Made by a program: the position numbers and the translations under genes | In this document: positions 17,943 through 25,783 of the stretch, piece by piece | Numbering within the stretch: the first letter of the stretch is position 1 | How the letters are laid out: each line of letters starts with the position of its first letter | Assembly (NCBI GenBank): GCA_963734025.1 | Contig: CAVTFR010000006.1 | Span: 62,001 to 126,000 of the forward strand | Length of the DNA stretch: 64,000 bases | Direction: 5' to 3' | From: JACVRW01 sp963734025 | Lineage (GTDB): Bacteria; Actinomycetota; Thermoleophilia; Solirubrobacterales; Thermoleophilaceae | Notes under the pieces: model-generated | What the model saw: only the letters and a program-made list of their open reading frames with translations | Databases searched by the model: none | What the model was told of the DNA's origin: nothing

Positions 17943-18569
17943 TCAGCCTGTGTCAGCGAGCGCCTCGGCGGCGCTCCGGTACAGGTAGTAAGTCGAGGTG
18001 GCGCCCGGATCCTGATGGTCCTTGCTGCGCTCCCCCAGATAGCTCGCGCGGCCTTTGCGCGCGACCAGCGGAATCGTGTCCTTCACTCCGGCCTCGGCCG
18101 CCTCCACGGCGGCCCGCAGGGCCCCGTCGAGGTCATCGGCCTGCTCCATGGCCGCCTGCGCCGGAGTGAGAACGTCGACCATCGTCTTGTCCCCCGGCTC
18201 GGCCTTGCCGCGGGCCTTCACCCCCTCGAGTCCCTTCTGCCAGGCGGCGACATAGCCGGCCAGGTCAACCTCCTCCTGGCCGGCCATCGCCCCGCCCATC
18301 TGCAGGAAGAGCGTCCCGTAGAGGGGCCCCGCGGCGCCGCCGACACTGGATATCAGGGCCATGGCCGCCGTTTTGAGCACGGCCCCGGGGTCCGCCTGCT
18401 CGGCGCCGTCGAGCTTCTCGAGCGCCTTGCGCATCCCGCGGTCCATGTTCGTCCCATGGTCGGCGTCGCCGATCGCCGTGTCGAGACGGACGAGCTCCTG
18501 TCGGTGCTCGTCCATCTCGCCGGCGAAGCGGCGCATCCAGTCCATGACCGTGTCGCGCGTGACCGGCAC
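17943..18569 (-). CDS. dhaL: PTS-type dihydroxyacetone kinase subunit L
   Basis: A 208-residue DhaL, the ADP-binding subunit that receives phosphate from DhaM and passes it to dihydroxyacetone held by DhaK. The metal-binding signature is LDTAIGDADHGTNMDRG with Asp30, Asp35 and Asp37. SSVGGAAGPLYGTLFL and a C-terminal DPGATSTYYLYRS segment fit the family. Stand-alone size (no fused DhaK) shows the PEP-dependent type rather than the ATP-dependent fused kinase. 12 nt from dhaK, 11 nt from glpK. Confidence 0.93.
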   Translation of the reverse strand: MPVTRDTVMDWMRRFAGEMDEHRQELVRLDTAIGDADHGTNMDRGMRKALEKLDGAEQADPGAVLKTAAMALISSVGGAAGPLYGTLFLQMGGAMAGQEEVDLAGYVAAWQKGLEGVKARGKAEPGDKTMVDVLTPAQAAMEQADDLDGALRAAVEAAEAGVKDTIPLVARKGRASYLGERSKDHQDPGATSTYYLYRSAAEALADTG

Positions 18570-18581
18570 TCTCGTCCCGGA

Positions 18582-19580
18582 CTAGCCCCAACGCAGGGCC
18601 GGTGTGTCTACCGGTGCATCCCAGTAGCGGACCATCTCGTCGTCGAGCTTGACCAACGTGATCGAGCAGCCCTGCATCTCGAGCGAGGTGATGTAGTTGC
18701 CGACGAGGTTCCGCTCGATCTGAAGGCCGTGGCCCTCGAGGAGCTTCGCCACCTCGGCGTACATCACGTACAGCTCGATCAGCGGGGTGCCGCCCATCCC
18801 GTTGACGAAGGCCAGCACTCGGTCCCCGGACGAGAAGGGCAGGTCCTCCACGATGGGAGTCACGAGCCGCTCCGCGATCTGCGACGCCGGCCCGATCTCC
18901 TCGCGGAAGCGCCCGGGCTCGCCGTGGATGCCGATCCCGATCTCGACCTCGTTCTCGCCCAGCTCGAAGCTGGGCTCGCCGGAGCCCGGTGTGATGCACG
19001 GCGTGAGCGCCATGCCCATCGAGCGGCCATTGGCGTTGACCCGCCGTCCCAGCTCGGCCACGTCCGCGAGCGGGCGGCCATCCTCCGCCGCCCCTCCGCA
19101 GATCTTCTCGACGAGGACCGTGACCCCCACTCCACGCCTTCCGGCCGTGTACAGGGAGTCCTCGACCGCGACGTCATCGTTCGTGAGCACCGACTCGACC
19201 TCGGTCCCTTCGGTCTTGGCGAGGTCAGCCGCCATGTCGAAGTTCATGACGTCACCGGTGTAGTTCTTCACGATGTGGACCACGCCCGCGCCGCCGTCGA
19301 CGGCCTCGGTCGCTGCCTGCATCTGGTCCGGCGTGGGCGAGGTGAAAACCTCGCCCGGGCAGGCCGCGTCCAGCATCCCGGGGCCCACGAATCCACCGTG
19401 CATCGGCTCGTGTCCCGAGCCGCCGCCCGACACCAGGCCGACCTTTCCCTGAACGGGAGCGTCGGCCCGGACCACATAGGGCGGGTCGTAGTTCACGCGG
19501 AGGCGGTCGCCATGGGCCGCCTCCACCCCCCGAAGCGAGTCCTGCAGGACCGCGTCCGGCGCATTGATCAGCTTCTTCAT
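18582..19580 (-). CDS. dhaK: PTS-type dihydroxyacetone kinase substrate-binding subunit K
   Basis: A 332-residue DhaK. Substrate-binding loop LVSGGGSGHEPMHGGFVG at about 48-65, IVKNYTGDVMNFDMA, and the segment GIGIHGEPGR, whose histidine forms the covalent hemiaminal with dihydroxyacetone in characterised DhaK proteins. Length matches the family. It works with DhaL (next gene) and the DhaM-HPr-EI fusion at the far end of the same operon. 24 nt downstream of glpF. Confidence 0.94.
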   Translation of the reverse strand: MKKLINAPDAVLQDSLRGVEAAHGDRLRVNYDPPYVVRADAPVQGKVGLVSGGGSGHEPMHGGFVGPGMLDAACPGEVFTSPTPDQMQAATEAVDGGAGVVHIVKNYTGDVMNFDMAADLAKTEGTEVESVLTNDDVAVEDSLYTAGRRGVGVTVLVEKICGGAAEDGRPLADVAELGRRVNANGRSMGMALTPCITPGSGEPSFELGENEVEIGIGIHGEPGRFREEIGPASQIAERLVTPIVEDLPFSSGDRVLAFVNGMGGTPLIELYVMYAEVAKLLEGHGLQIERNLVGNYITSLEMQGCSITLVKLDDEMVRYWDAPVDTPALRWG

Positions 19581-19604
19581 AGTCGCCTCCAGGGCGTTCG
19601 AGGC

Positions 19605-20318
19605 CTAGGGCCACCACCACCAGAAGGCGAACCCGCCGAGCGCGCCGCCCATCAGCGGAGCGATGACCGGTACCCAGGAGTAGCTCCAGTCGGAGCTGCC
19701 CTTCCCCGGGATCGGCAGGATCGCGTGCATGATTCTCGGGCTCAGGTCGCGGGCCGGGTTGATCGCGTATCCGGTCGGCCCGCCGAGGGACAGACCGATT
19801 GCGGCCACCAAGAACGCCACCAGGAGCGGGGTCAATCCAGACTCGCCTGGAGCCGCGTTGTCGACGATCGCCAGGACGCCGAACACGAGCGCGAACGTGC
19901 CGATGACCTCGGTCACGGTGTTCCAGCCGTAGTTGCGGATCGCCGGGCCGGTCGAGAAGACCGCAAGCTTGAGGCCTGGATCCTCGGTTGCTCCGAAATG
20001 CTGGTAGTAGGCCAGGAACACGAGAAATGCCCCGATGGCCGCCCCCAGGAACTCGCCCGCGAGGTACTCGGGCACGTCGCTGCCATCCGTGACGCCCGCA
20101 ATCCACAGGCCGATCGTGACGGCAGGGTTCAGATGAGCCCCACTGAACTGGCCGACGGCGTAGACGCCCACCATGACCGCGAAGCCCCAGCCGAGCGCGA
20201 TCACGACCCAGTCGGCGTTCTGAACCTTTGACTTGTTCAGAAGCACCGCGGCCACCACACCATCGCCGAACAGGATCAGGAGCGCGGTCCCGATCGTCTC
20301 AGCGCCGAAGATGCTCAA
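19605..20318 (-). CDS. glpF: glycerol facilitator (aquaglyceroporin)
   Basis: A 237-residue MIP channel with both NPA boxes: AHLNPAVTIG and AINPARDLSPR. The aspartate after the second NPA-R is the feature that usually separates glycerol facilitators from water-only aquaporins, and the neighbours agree. Six transmembrane helices are visible. I chose TTG at 20318 because GGAGGAG lies a few nt upstream of it; a longer in-frame start at 20357 would add 13 charged residues. It is the first gene of the leftward operon and sits beside the divergent operator. Confidence 0.9.
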   Translation of the reverse strand: MSIFGAETIGTALLILFGDGVVAAVLLNKSKVQNADWVVIALGWGFAVMVGVYAVGQFSGAHLNPAVTIGLWIAGVTDGSDVPEYLAGEFLGAAIGAFLVFLAYYQHFGATEDPGLKLAVFSTGPAIRNYGWNTVTEVIGTFALVFGVLAIVDNAAPGESGLTPLLVAFLVAAIGLSLGGPTGYAINPARDLSPRIMHAILPIPGKGSSDWSYSWVPVIAPLMGGALGGFAFWWWWP

Positions 20319-20368
20319 GAGCTCCTCCTCTCTCGGACAAAGCTGGCGCCGCGACACTATCCGAGCGC

Positions 20369-20400
20369 GTTTGACAATGTCAAACCCAGTTCACAAACTG
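20369..20400. promoter_or_regulatory. divergent glpF / IclR control region with palindromic operator
   Basis: GTTTGACA-A-TGTCAAAC (20369-20385) is a perfect 8-bp inverted repeat with one central base. It contains a TTGACA -35 hexamer on each strand. Leftward, TTGACA is followed after 18 nt by TAGTGT; rightward, TTGACA (20371-20376) is followed after 17 nt by CAAACT. A second small repeat, CAGTT-CACA-AACTG, is at 20387-20400. A regulator bound here would block both glpF and the iclR-glpK2 unit. That the neighbouring IclR protein is the ligand is inference. Confidence 0.7.
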
Positions 20401-20413
20401 AGCCTCCACCCTC

Positions 20414-21178
20414 ATGCCCGGCCACATCCAATCGATCGAGCGCGCCGCCGCCATCCTACGGCTGCTGTCCGGCCGCAGCCATCGGATGGGCGTGGCAGAG
20501 CTGTCGGGCGAGCTCGAGCTGCCGAAGGGCACCGTGCACGGGATCTTGCGCACGCTGCAGCGCGTGGGCTTCGTCGAGCAGGACTCGGACTCCGGTAAGT
20601 ACAAGCTCGGCGCCGCCCTGCTGCACATGGGCTCGAGCTACCTCGACGGCAACGAGCTGCGCACTCGCGCACTCAACTGGTCGGACGCCCTCGCCGCGCG
20701 CAGCGAGGAGAGCGTCCGCATCGGGACCCTCCACGAGAACCAGGTGCTCGTCGTCCATCACGTCTTCCGTCCCGACGACAGCCACCAGGCGCTCGAGGTG
20801 GGGGCGCTGCTGCCGGCGCATGCGACCGCGCTCGGGAAGGCGCTCCTCGCCCACCATCAGTACCTTGCGGCCGAGCTCGCCCCGGGCGGGCTGCGGGCGT
20901 GCACGACCTCGACCATCACCGACCTCTACCGGCTCCGGCGCGAGCTCCAGGACGTGCGCGAGCGCGGCTGGGCGATCGACCGCGAGGAGCTGGTCGACGG
21001 GATCGTCTCGGTGGCGGCGCCGATCGAGGACCGGCGCGGCCTGACGGTCGGGGCCATCGGGATCTCCGGAGCACCCGAGCGGATCTGCGAGGATGGCGGC
21101 GCTCGCGACGAGCTCGTCGCCTACGTCCGCGAGGCGGCGCGTGCCGTCTCACGCGAGCTCGGCGCGATCCCGTGGTAG
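20414..21178 (+). CDS. IclR-family transcriptional regulator
   Basis: A 254-residue IclR-type regulator: winged helix at the N-terminus (IQSIERAAAILRLLSG, MGVAELSGELELPKGTVHGI, LRTLQRVGFVEQD) and a C-terminal effector-binding GAF-like domain (LPAHATALGKALLA, RGWAIDREELVDGIVSVAAP). Adjacent to glpF and followed by glpK2 after 10 nt, it is the obvious candidate regulator of glycerol use, with glycerol, glycerol-3-phosphate or dihydroxyacetone as possible effectors. ATG at 20414 lies only a few nt after the expected transcription start. Confidence 0.9.
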   Translation: MPGHIQSIERAAAILRLLSGRSHRMGVAELSGELELPKGTVHGILRTLQRVGFVEQDSDSGKYKLGAALLHMGSSYLDGNELRTRALNWSDALAARSEESVRIGTLHENQVLVVHHVFRPDDSHQALEVGALLPAHATALGKALLAHHQYLAAELAPGGLRACTTSTITDLYRLRRELQDVRERGWAIDREELVDGIVSVAAPIEDRRGLTVGAIGISGAPERICEDGGARDELVAYVREAARAVSRELGAIPW

Positions 21179-21188
21179 CTCCACCGGC

Positions 21189-22682
21189 ATGAGCAAATAC
21201 GTCGCCTCGATCGATCAGGGCACCGCGTCCTCACGCTGTCTCGTCTTCGACGAGTCGGCCCGCATCGTTTCGGTGGCGCAGAAAGAGCACCGCCCTGTCT
21301 ACCCGCGCCCCGGCTGGGTCGAGCACGATCCCAAGGAGATCTGGGAGAACGTGCTCACGGTCGTGCGCGAGTCGCTCGACGGCGCCAACCTGCGCGTGGA
21401 AGACCTCGTGGCGCTCGGCATCGCGAACCAGCGCGAGACGACGGTGCTCTGGAACCGCGACACCGGCGAGCCGGTCAGCAATGCGATCACCTGGCAGGAC
21501 ACGCGCACCGACCACCTCTGCCGCGAGCTGGCCGGCGACGGCGGCCAGCAGCGCTTCCAGGACCGCTGCGGCCTCCCGCTCGCCACCTACTTCTCGGGAC
21601 CGAAGATCCGCTGGCTCCTCGACCGCATCCCCGGCCTCGAGGAGCGCGCCGAGGCCGGTCAGGTGCTGTTCGGGACGATGGACAGCTGGCTGATCTGGAA
21701 GCTCACCGGCCGGCATGTGACCGACGTGACCAACGCGAGCCGGACGATGCTGATGAGCCTCGACCAAGCCGACTGGGACGACGAGCTGCTCGACGCGATG
21801 GGCGTCCCGCGCGCGATGCTGCCGGAGATCCGCTCGTCAGCGGAGACCTACGGCGAGGCCGGCGAGCCGCTGGCGGGGGTGCCGGTCGCATCCGCCCTCG
21901 GCGACCAGCACGCCGCCCTCGTCGGCCAGACCTGCTTCTCGCCCGGGGACGCCAAGTGCACCTACGGCACGGGCAGCTTCATGCTCCTGAACACGGGCGA
22001 GCGGCCGGTGCGCTCTCAGAACGGACTGCTGACGACGGTCGGCTACAAGCTCGCCGGCGAGCCGGCCACCTACGCGCTCGAGGGATCGATGGCCGTGACC
22101 GGCGCCCTCGTGCAGTGGTTCCGGGACAACCTCGGGCTGATCGGGAGCGCGCCCGAGATCGAGACGCTCGCGCGCACCGTCGACGACAACGGCGGCTGCT
22201 ACTTCGTGCCGGCCTTCTCGGGCCTGTTCGCGCCGCACTGGCGAAGCGACGCCCGCGGCGTGATCGCCGGGCTGACCGGTTACATCCAGAAGGGCCACCT
22301 GGCGCGCGCGGTGCTCGAGGCCACCGCTTGGCAGACGCGCGAGGTCGTCGACTCGATGAACACCGACTACGGGGTGGCGCTCGGCGCGCTGCGTGTCGAC
22401 GGCGGAATGACCGCCAACAACCTGCTCATGCAGTTCCTCGCCGACGTGCTCGACGTGCCCGTCGTACGCCCGATCGTGGCCGAGACGGTGTCACTCGGGG
22501 CGGCCTACGCCGCCGGCCTCGCCCAGGGCTTCTGGCCCGACATCGAGAGCCTGCGCGCGAACTGGCACAAGGCCGCCGAGTGGAGCCCCGACATGGACCC
22601 GCAGCTGCGCGAGAAGGGATACCGCAAGTGGCGCAAGGCGGTCCAGCGGGCGACCGACTGGATCGACGAAGACGACGACTAG
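21189..22682 (+). CDS. glpK: glycerol kinase, second copy
   Basis: A 497-residue FGGY kinase with the same motifs as the copy at 16432-17931: SIDQGTASSRCLVFD, PGWVEHDPKEIWENV, NQRETTVLWNR, ASALGDQHAALVGQTC and RVDGGMTANNLLMQFLAD. Overall the two are clearly paralogous but differ throughout, so this is not a recent duplication. It lacks the PTS-phosphorylatable histidine loop too. It lies 10 nt after the IclR stop, so it is probably cotranscribed with the regulator and controlled from the same divergent operator. Confidence 0.93.
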   Translation: MSKYVASIDQGTASSRCLVFDESARIVSVAQKEHRPVYPRPGWVEHDPKEIWENVLTVVRESLDGANLRVEDLVALGIANQRETTVLWNRDTGEPVSNAITWQDTRTDHLCRELAGDGGQQRFQDRCGLPLATYFSGPKIRWLLDRIPGLEERAEAGQVLFGTMDSWLIWKLTGRHVTDVTNASRTMLMSLDQADWDDELLDAMGVPRAMLPEIRSSAETYGEAGEPLAGVPVASALGDQHAALVGQTCFSPGDAKCTYGTGSFMLLNTGERPVRSQNGLLTTVGYKLAGEPATYALEGSMAVTGALVQWFRDNLGLIGSAPEIETLARTVDDNGGCYFVPAFSGLFAPHWRSDARGVIAGLTGYIQKGHLARAVLEATAWQTREVVDSMNTDYGVALGALRVDGGMTANNLLMQFLADVLDVPVVRPIVAETVSLGAAYAAGLAQGFWPDIESLRANWHKAAEWSPDMDPQLREKGYRKWRKAVQRATDWIDEDDD

Positions 22683-22686
22683 GTAG

Positions 22687-23487
22687 CTAGTAGCGGTCCG
22701 CGACCTTCTCGCGGATCCGAGTGAAGCGGCCGTCGCCCTCGCCGTTTGCGTCGAAGAAGGTCTGCACGCGGTCGATCACGGCGGCCGAATCCTTGCTCGG
22801 CGTGATCGGCTCGCCGAAGCAGACCTCGACCTTGTGGCGCTTCGACATGATCTTCCCGTGCAGCCGCTTGGGCCAGAAGCGCCCGGGCGGCATCGCCTCG
22901 CTGGTGCCGCTCACGCGGATCGGGACCACTGGCAGCTTGTGCCGCTCCGCCAGCACCGCGGCGCCGCGCTTCACACGGCCGAGGTCGCCGCTGCGCGAGC
23001 GCGTGCCCTCCGGATAGAGCAGCAGGTTCCAGCCCTGGTCGAGGAGCTTGTCGACGTGCTCGGTCGCCTGCTTGCCGAGCCCGCCGCCGTCGCGGTCGAG
23101 CGGGACGGTGTTGAAGATCAACGAGACCGCCGCCGCGACGAGGCGGTTGCGGTAGAAGTAATCGGCCGCCGCGGCGACGGCCGTGCGCTTGCGAAAGCGC
23201 CGCGGCAGCGCGGCCAGGATCACCGGCGTGTCGAGGTGGCTCGCGTGGTTCGCGACCAGGATCACCGGGCCCTTGATGCGCGACAGGGTGTCGTTCCCCG
23301 TCGAGCGCCGCCGCGTGTAGAGGTCCATCGTCGGACGCAGCACGAAGCGCAGGAAGTTCTCGCGTATCGCACCCGCCATCCACGAGCGGGCCCACGGGAT
23401 GTCGAGCTGCGGGGCGGCCTTCCGCAACGCACGCCCGCGCTTGAGCGCGCGTTGCTTCAGCGAACGTTTGCGGCGGAACAGCTGCAC
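22687..23487 (-). CDS. PlsC-like 1-acyl-glycerol-3-phosphate acyltransferase
   Basis: A 266-residue acyltransferase with the H-x4-D catalytic box in LVANHASHLDTPVIL, the substrate-binding segment YPEGTRSRSGDLGRVKRGA and a downstream VVPIRVSGTSEAMPPG motif. Members acylate lysophosphatidic acid or glycerol-3-phosphate. Its position directly after the second glycerol kinase (5 nt between the two stop codons, convergent) fits a role in making phosphatidic acid, though the exact substrate is not settled. Start is GTG. A strongly basic N-terminus suggests membrane association. Confidence 0.85.
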   Translation of the reverse strand: MQLFRRKRSLKQRALKRGRALRKAAPQLDIPWARSWMAGAIRENFLRFVLRPTMDLYTRRRSTGNDTLSRIKGPVILVANHASHLDTPVILAALPRRFRKRTAVAAAADYFYRNRLVAAAVSLIFNTVPLDRDGGGLGKQATEHVDKLLDQGWNLLLYPEGTRSRSGDLGRVKRGAAVLAERHKLPVVPIRVSGTSEAMPPGRFWPKRLHGKIMSKRHKVEVCFGEPITPSKDSAAVIDRVQTFFDANGEGDGRFTRIREKVADRY

Positions 23488-23602
23488 CGGCGGTGATACC
23501 CCTCTGTGTGCGCCCTGTTACAGGCGGCGTAGAGTGGCGTTGCACGGGTAACGCAAGCTCAGCCGGCGCGCCCGCCGCCCGGCTCGAGAGGAGGTCAGTC
23601 GA

Positions 23603-23875
23603 ATGACGCATGATCCTGCCGAGCATCCCGAGAGTCCCGAGCGCGATCCGGACTTCGCCAAGGGCGAGGACTCGCCCGAGGAGTTTCCCGAGGACGAGCA
23701 CACAGGACGCTTCAGCACCGGGGAAGAGGAGTTGCCCGAGGGCGACCCCGAGAAGCAGCACCACGGCCGCTTCAGCGAGGGCGAGGAGGAGCTGGGCGAG
23801 GACGATCCCGAGAAGCACGAGCAGCGCCGCTTCAGCGAGGGTCAGGACTCGACGCCGCCTGACGTCAAGCCGTAG
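23603..23875 (+). CDS. small acidic protein of 20-residue tandem repeats, function unknown
   Basis: A 90-residue, very acidic, hydrophilic protein without signal peptide or membrane segment. It is built on a 20-residue period: a degenerate copy at about 15-34, clear copies GRFSTGEEELPEGDPEKQHH (35-54) and GRFSEGEEELGEDDPEKHEQ (55-74), and a partial copy RRFSEGQDS (75-83). The invariant phenylalanine recurs at 17, 37, 57 and 77. A good ribosome-binding site (GAGGAGGT) precedes the ATG. It is probably intrinsically disordered. I do not recognise a family. A hydrophilin-like or metal/phosphate-binding role is conceivable, but nothing here proves it. Confidence 0.7.
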   Translation: MTHDPAEHPESPERDPDFAKGEDSPEEFPEDEHTGRFSTGEEELPEGDPEKQHHGRFSEGEEELGEDDPEKHEQRRFSEGQDSTPPDVKP

Positions 23876-23880
23876 CCGTC

Positions 23881-23930
23881 GCGAAGCTTGCCGGCTCGTC
23901 CTCGCGTGCCGGCGCTCCCGGCAAGTTCGC
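23881..23930 (+). terminator. strong hairpin after the acidic repeat gene
   Basis: GCGAAGCTTGCCGG (23881-23894) pairs with CCGGCAAGTTCGC (23918-23930): 13 base pairs with one bulged G and a 23-nt loop, starting 5 nt after the stop codon. No U-run follows, as is common for terminator-like hairpins in high-GC genomes. Confidence 0.5.
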
Positions 23931-24044
23931 GCGTCCGCCGCGGTCGTGTGCCCTACCCGTCCCGCTGCCCGTGAGGGTCGAAGCTGGCGGAACTGGGCGA
24001 GCGCAGTCGCGTACCAGGCCTCCGCCAGGCCGAGCCGGCGGACG

Positions 24045-24063
24045 TATACTTGAGGGCGCAAGT
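24045..24063 (+). promoter_or_regulatory. marR promoter with overlapping operator
   Basis: TATACT (24045-24050) is a good -10 box. The inverted repeat ACTTG-AGGGCG-CAAGT (24048-24063) overlaps it and extends over the expected transcription start, consistent with autorepression. The core TTGAGGGCGCAAG closely matches TTGAGCACGCAAG in front of yceI (11 of 13 bases). Confidence 0.65.
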
Positions 24064-24070
24064 AATCCCG

Positions 24071-24559
24071 ATGAGCGCACGCCCAGCTACAGACCCACAG
24101 ACCTCGCCGGCAATCCAGGCGTTCGTGCGCCTCGTGCGCGCCAACTTCGCCGTGACGCGCCAGCTCAGCACTCAGCTGAACTGCGATCACGACCTCACCC
24201 TCAACGAGTACGAGGCGCTGCTGCTGCTCGCGAGGGCTCCGGAGTCGCGAATGCGCCGCGTGGACCTGGCCAACAGCCTCCTCCTCACGGCCGGCGGGGT
24301 GACGAGGCTTCTCGACGGGCTCGAGCGCAACGGCTTCGTGGACCGCGAGGAGTCACCAACCGACCGCCGCGTGAGCTACGCCGTGCTCACGCGAGCCGGC
24401 CGGAACAAGCTGCGCGAGGCCGACAAGACGCACACGAGACAGATCCGAGAGCTCATGGGCGCGCACTACGACGACGACGAGCTCGCTCAGCTCGCCGCCC
24501 TGCTCGGCCGGCTTCCGCACGTCGACTCGGCTGACGACACCTGCTCGACCGACTCCTAG
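24071..24559 (+). CDS. MarR-family transcriptional regulator
   Basis: A 162-residue MarR-type winged-helix protein: dimerisation helices at both ends, DNA-binding core LTLNEYEALLLLARAPESRM...LLLTAGGVTRLLDGLERNGF and the wing DREESPTDRRVSYAVLT. There is no cysteine in the helix positions typical of thiol-sensing OhrR, so an organic-ligand mechanism is more likely than direct thiol oxidation. ATG at 24071 chosen over an upstream frame start because it fits the family and the promoter. It precedes a redox operon whose promoter carries the same operator core. Confidence 0.88.
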   Translation: MSARPATDPQTSPAIQAFVRLVRANFAVTRQLSTQLNCDHDLTLNEYEALLLLARAPESRMRRVDLANSLLLTAGGVTRLLDGLERNGFVDREESPTDRRVSYAVLTRAGRNKLREADKTHTRQIRELMGAHYDDDELAQLAALLGRLPHVDSADDTCSTDS

Positions 24560-24570
24560 GCGCGCTGTCT

Positions 24571-24591
24571 GCGACCCGTGCGGGCGGTCGC
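24571..24591 (+). terminator. small hairpin after marR
   Basis: GCGACC (24571-24576) and GGTCGC (24586-24591) form a 6-bp stem 11 nt after the marR stop, without a U-tract. It may separate marR from the following promoter. Weak evidence. A 12-bp palindrome AATCGATCGATT follows at 24592-24603. Confidence 0.35.
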
Positions 24592-24605
24592 AATCGATCG
24601 ATTAG

Positions 24606-24690
24606 TTGACCGCTATAACATTGATCGCTCAAGTTTCTCCTGCTAAGATGATTGAGCACGCAAGCTTTTTCCTCGTATCCGAAAGGATCA
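24606..24690 (+). promoter_or_regulatory. yceI operon promoter with MarR-type boxes and ribosome-binding site
   Basis: TTGATC (24621-24626), 17 nt, TAAGAT (24644-24649) make a near-consensus sigma-70-type promoter in an unusually AT-rich patch. GCTCAA (24627-24632, in the spacer) is the complement of TTGAGC (24652-24657). The core TTGAGCACGCAAG (24652-24664) sits on the expected start site and matches the box in front of marR. The leader is about 37 nt long with AAAGGA before the ATG. The arrangement predicts tight repression by the adjacent MarR protein. Confidence 0.7.
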
Positions 24691-24692
24691 GC

Positions 24693-25226
24693 ATGAGCGA
24701 CCAGCTAACGCAGCAAGCCCTCCCGACCGGCACCTGGAGTGCGGACACCATCCATTCGACCGTGGGGTTCGCGGTTCCGTACCTGGCGGGCACGTTCCAG
24801 GGCACCTTCTCCAAGTTCGACGCTCGCCTCAGCGACGGAGCTGTGCGAGGCACTGCCGAGGTGGCCAGCGTCGAGGTCAAGGACCCGAACCTCTCCATCC
24901 ACCTTCAGAGCCCGGACTTCTTCGACGCCGAGCGCTTCCCGCAGCTCGCCTTCGAGGGCGGCGAGACAAGCCGTTCCGGCGACATGCTCACGATCGCCGG
25001 CGAGCTGACGCTGAAGGGCCACACCGAGCCGGTCGAAATCACGGGTCACATCAACGATCCGGCTCCCGACCCGTACGGCGGCGAGCGCCTGGGCCTGCAG
25101 CTCGAGGCCACCGTCGACCGGACGCGCTTCGGCCTCAACTGGAACAACCCGCTCCCGAGCGGGGACCCGGCACTGGCGAACGATGTGACGATCATCGTCG
25201 ACCTGCAGCTGGTGAAGGAGCCCTAA
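24693..25226 (+). CDS. YceI-family lipid-binding-like protein
   Basis: A 177-residue YceI-domain protein: start GTWSADTIHSTVGFAVPYLA, middle SPDFFDAERFPQLAFEG, and AGELTLKGHTEPVEITGH. YceI proteins form an extended beta barrel that binds isoprenoid quinones or other amphiphiles. No signal peptide is visible, so a cytoplasmic location is expected, unlike periplasmic E. coli YceI. ATG at 24693 is fixed by the ribosome-binding site. It is the first gene of the operon, and its TAA overlaps the next ATG by one base. Quinone or isoprenoid binding here is inferred from the family. Confidence 0.9.
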   Translation: MSDQLTQQALPTGTWSADTIHSTVGFAVPYLAGTFQGTFSKFDARLSDGAVRGTAEVASVEVKDPNLSIHLQSPDFFDAERFPQLAFEGGETSRSGDMLTIAGELTLKGHTEPVEITGHINDPAPDPYGGERLGLQLEATVDRTRFGLNWNNPLPSGDPALANDVTIIVDLQLVKEP

Positions 25227-25783
25227 TGCGGGTGCTCGGCATCAGCGGAAGCCTCCGCCGCGATTCCCACAACACGAAGCTCCTGCGGGCGGCCGGTGAG
25301 ATCGTCGACGAACGGGGCGGCCAGTTCGAGATGTTCGGCGGCCTCAAGGAGATCCCGCCGTACGACGAGGACGACGACGTCGGGGACGGCCCCGCCCCCG
25401 TCGTCGCTCTTCGCCACGCGATCGCTGACAGCGACGCCGTGCTGTTTGCCACGCCGGAGTACAACTCGTCGATTCCCGGGGTACTGAAGAACGCCGTCGA
25501 CTGGGTCTCACGGCCGCCGGCCGCGAGCCCTCTACGCAACAAGCCCGTCGCCGTGATCGGCGCGAGCACCGGGATGTTCGGAGCGGTGTGGGCGCAGGCG
25601 GAGCTCCGCAAGGTGCTCGGCGCCACGGGCGCCCGCGTCGTTGAGGTGGAGCTCGCTGTCGGCCATGCGCACGAGCACCTCGATGCCGCCGGGCACCCGA
25701 TCGACTCGGCTCAGGAGGAAGCACTGCACGATTCGGTGCTGGTGCTGCTCGGCGAGCTGCAGAATGTCGCGGTGGCGGTCTAG
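25226..25783 (+). CDS. NADPH-dependent FMN reductase family protein
   Basis: A 185-residue flavodoxin-like reductase: VLGISGSLRRDSHNTKLLRA (FMN phosphate loop), LFATPEYNSSIPGVLKNAVD and a GASTGMFGAVWAQ loop. Relatives reduce FMN, quinones, azo compounds or chromate using NAD(P)H. It may supply reduced flavin to the LLM oxidoreductase directly downstream. ATG overlaps the yceI stop (TAATG), so translation is coupled. Confidence 0.9.
   Translation: MRVLGISGSLRRDSHNTKLLRAAGEIVDERGGQFEMFGGLKEIPPYDEDDDVGDGPAPVVALRHAIADSDAVLFATPEYNSSIPGVLKNAVDWVSRPPAASPLRNKPVAVIGASTGMFGAVWAQAELRKVLGATGARVVEVELAVGHAHEHLDAAGHPIDSAQEEALHDSVLVLLGELQNVAVAV

Noticed and set aside
23546..23551. GGGTAA as a SigB/SigF-type -10 box before the acidic repeat gene
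   Set aside because: No GTTT-like -35 box at the required 14-16 nt spacing.
24592..24603. AATCGATCGATT palindrome as the MarR operator
   Set aside because: It is not found before marR, whereas the TTGAG-N3-GCAAG-like box is present at both promoters.
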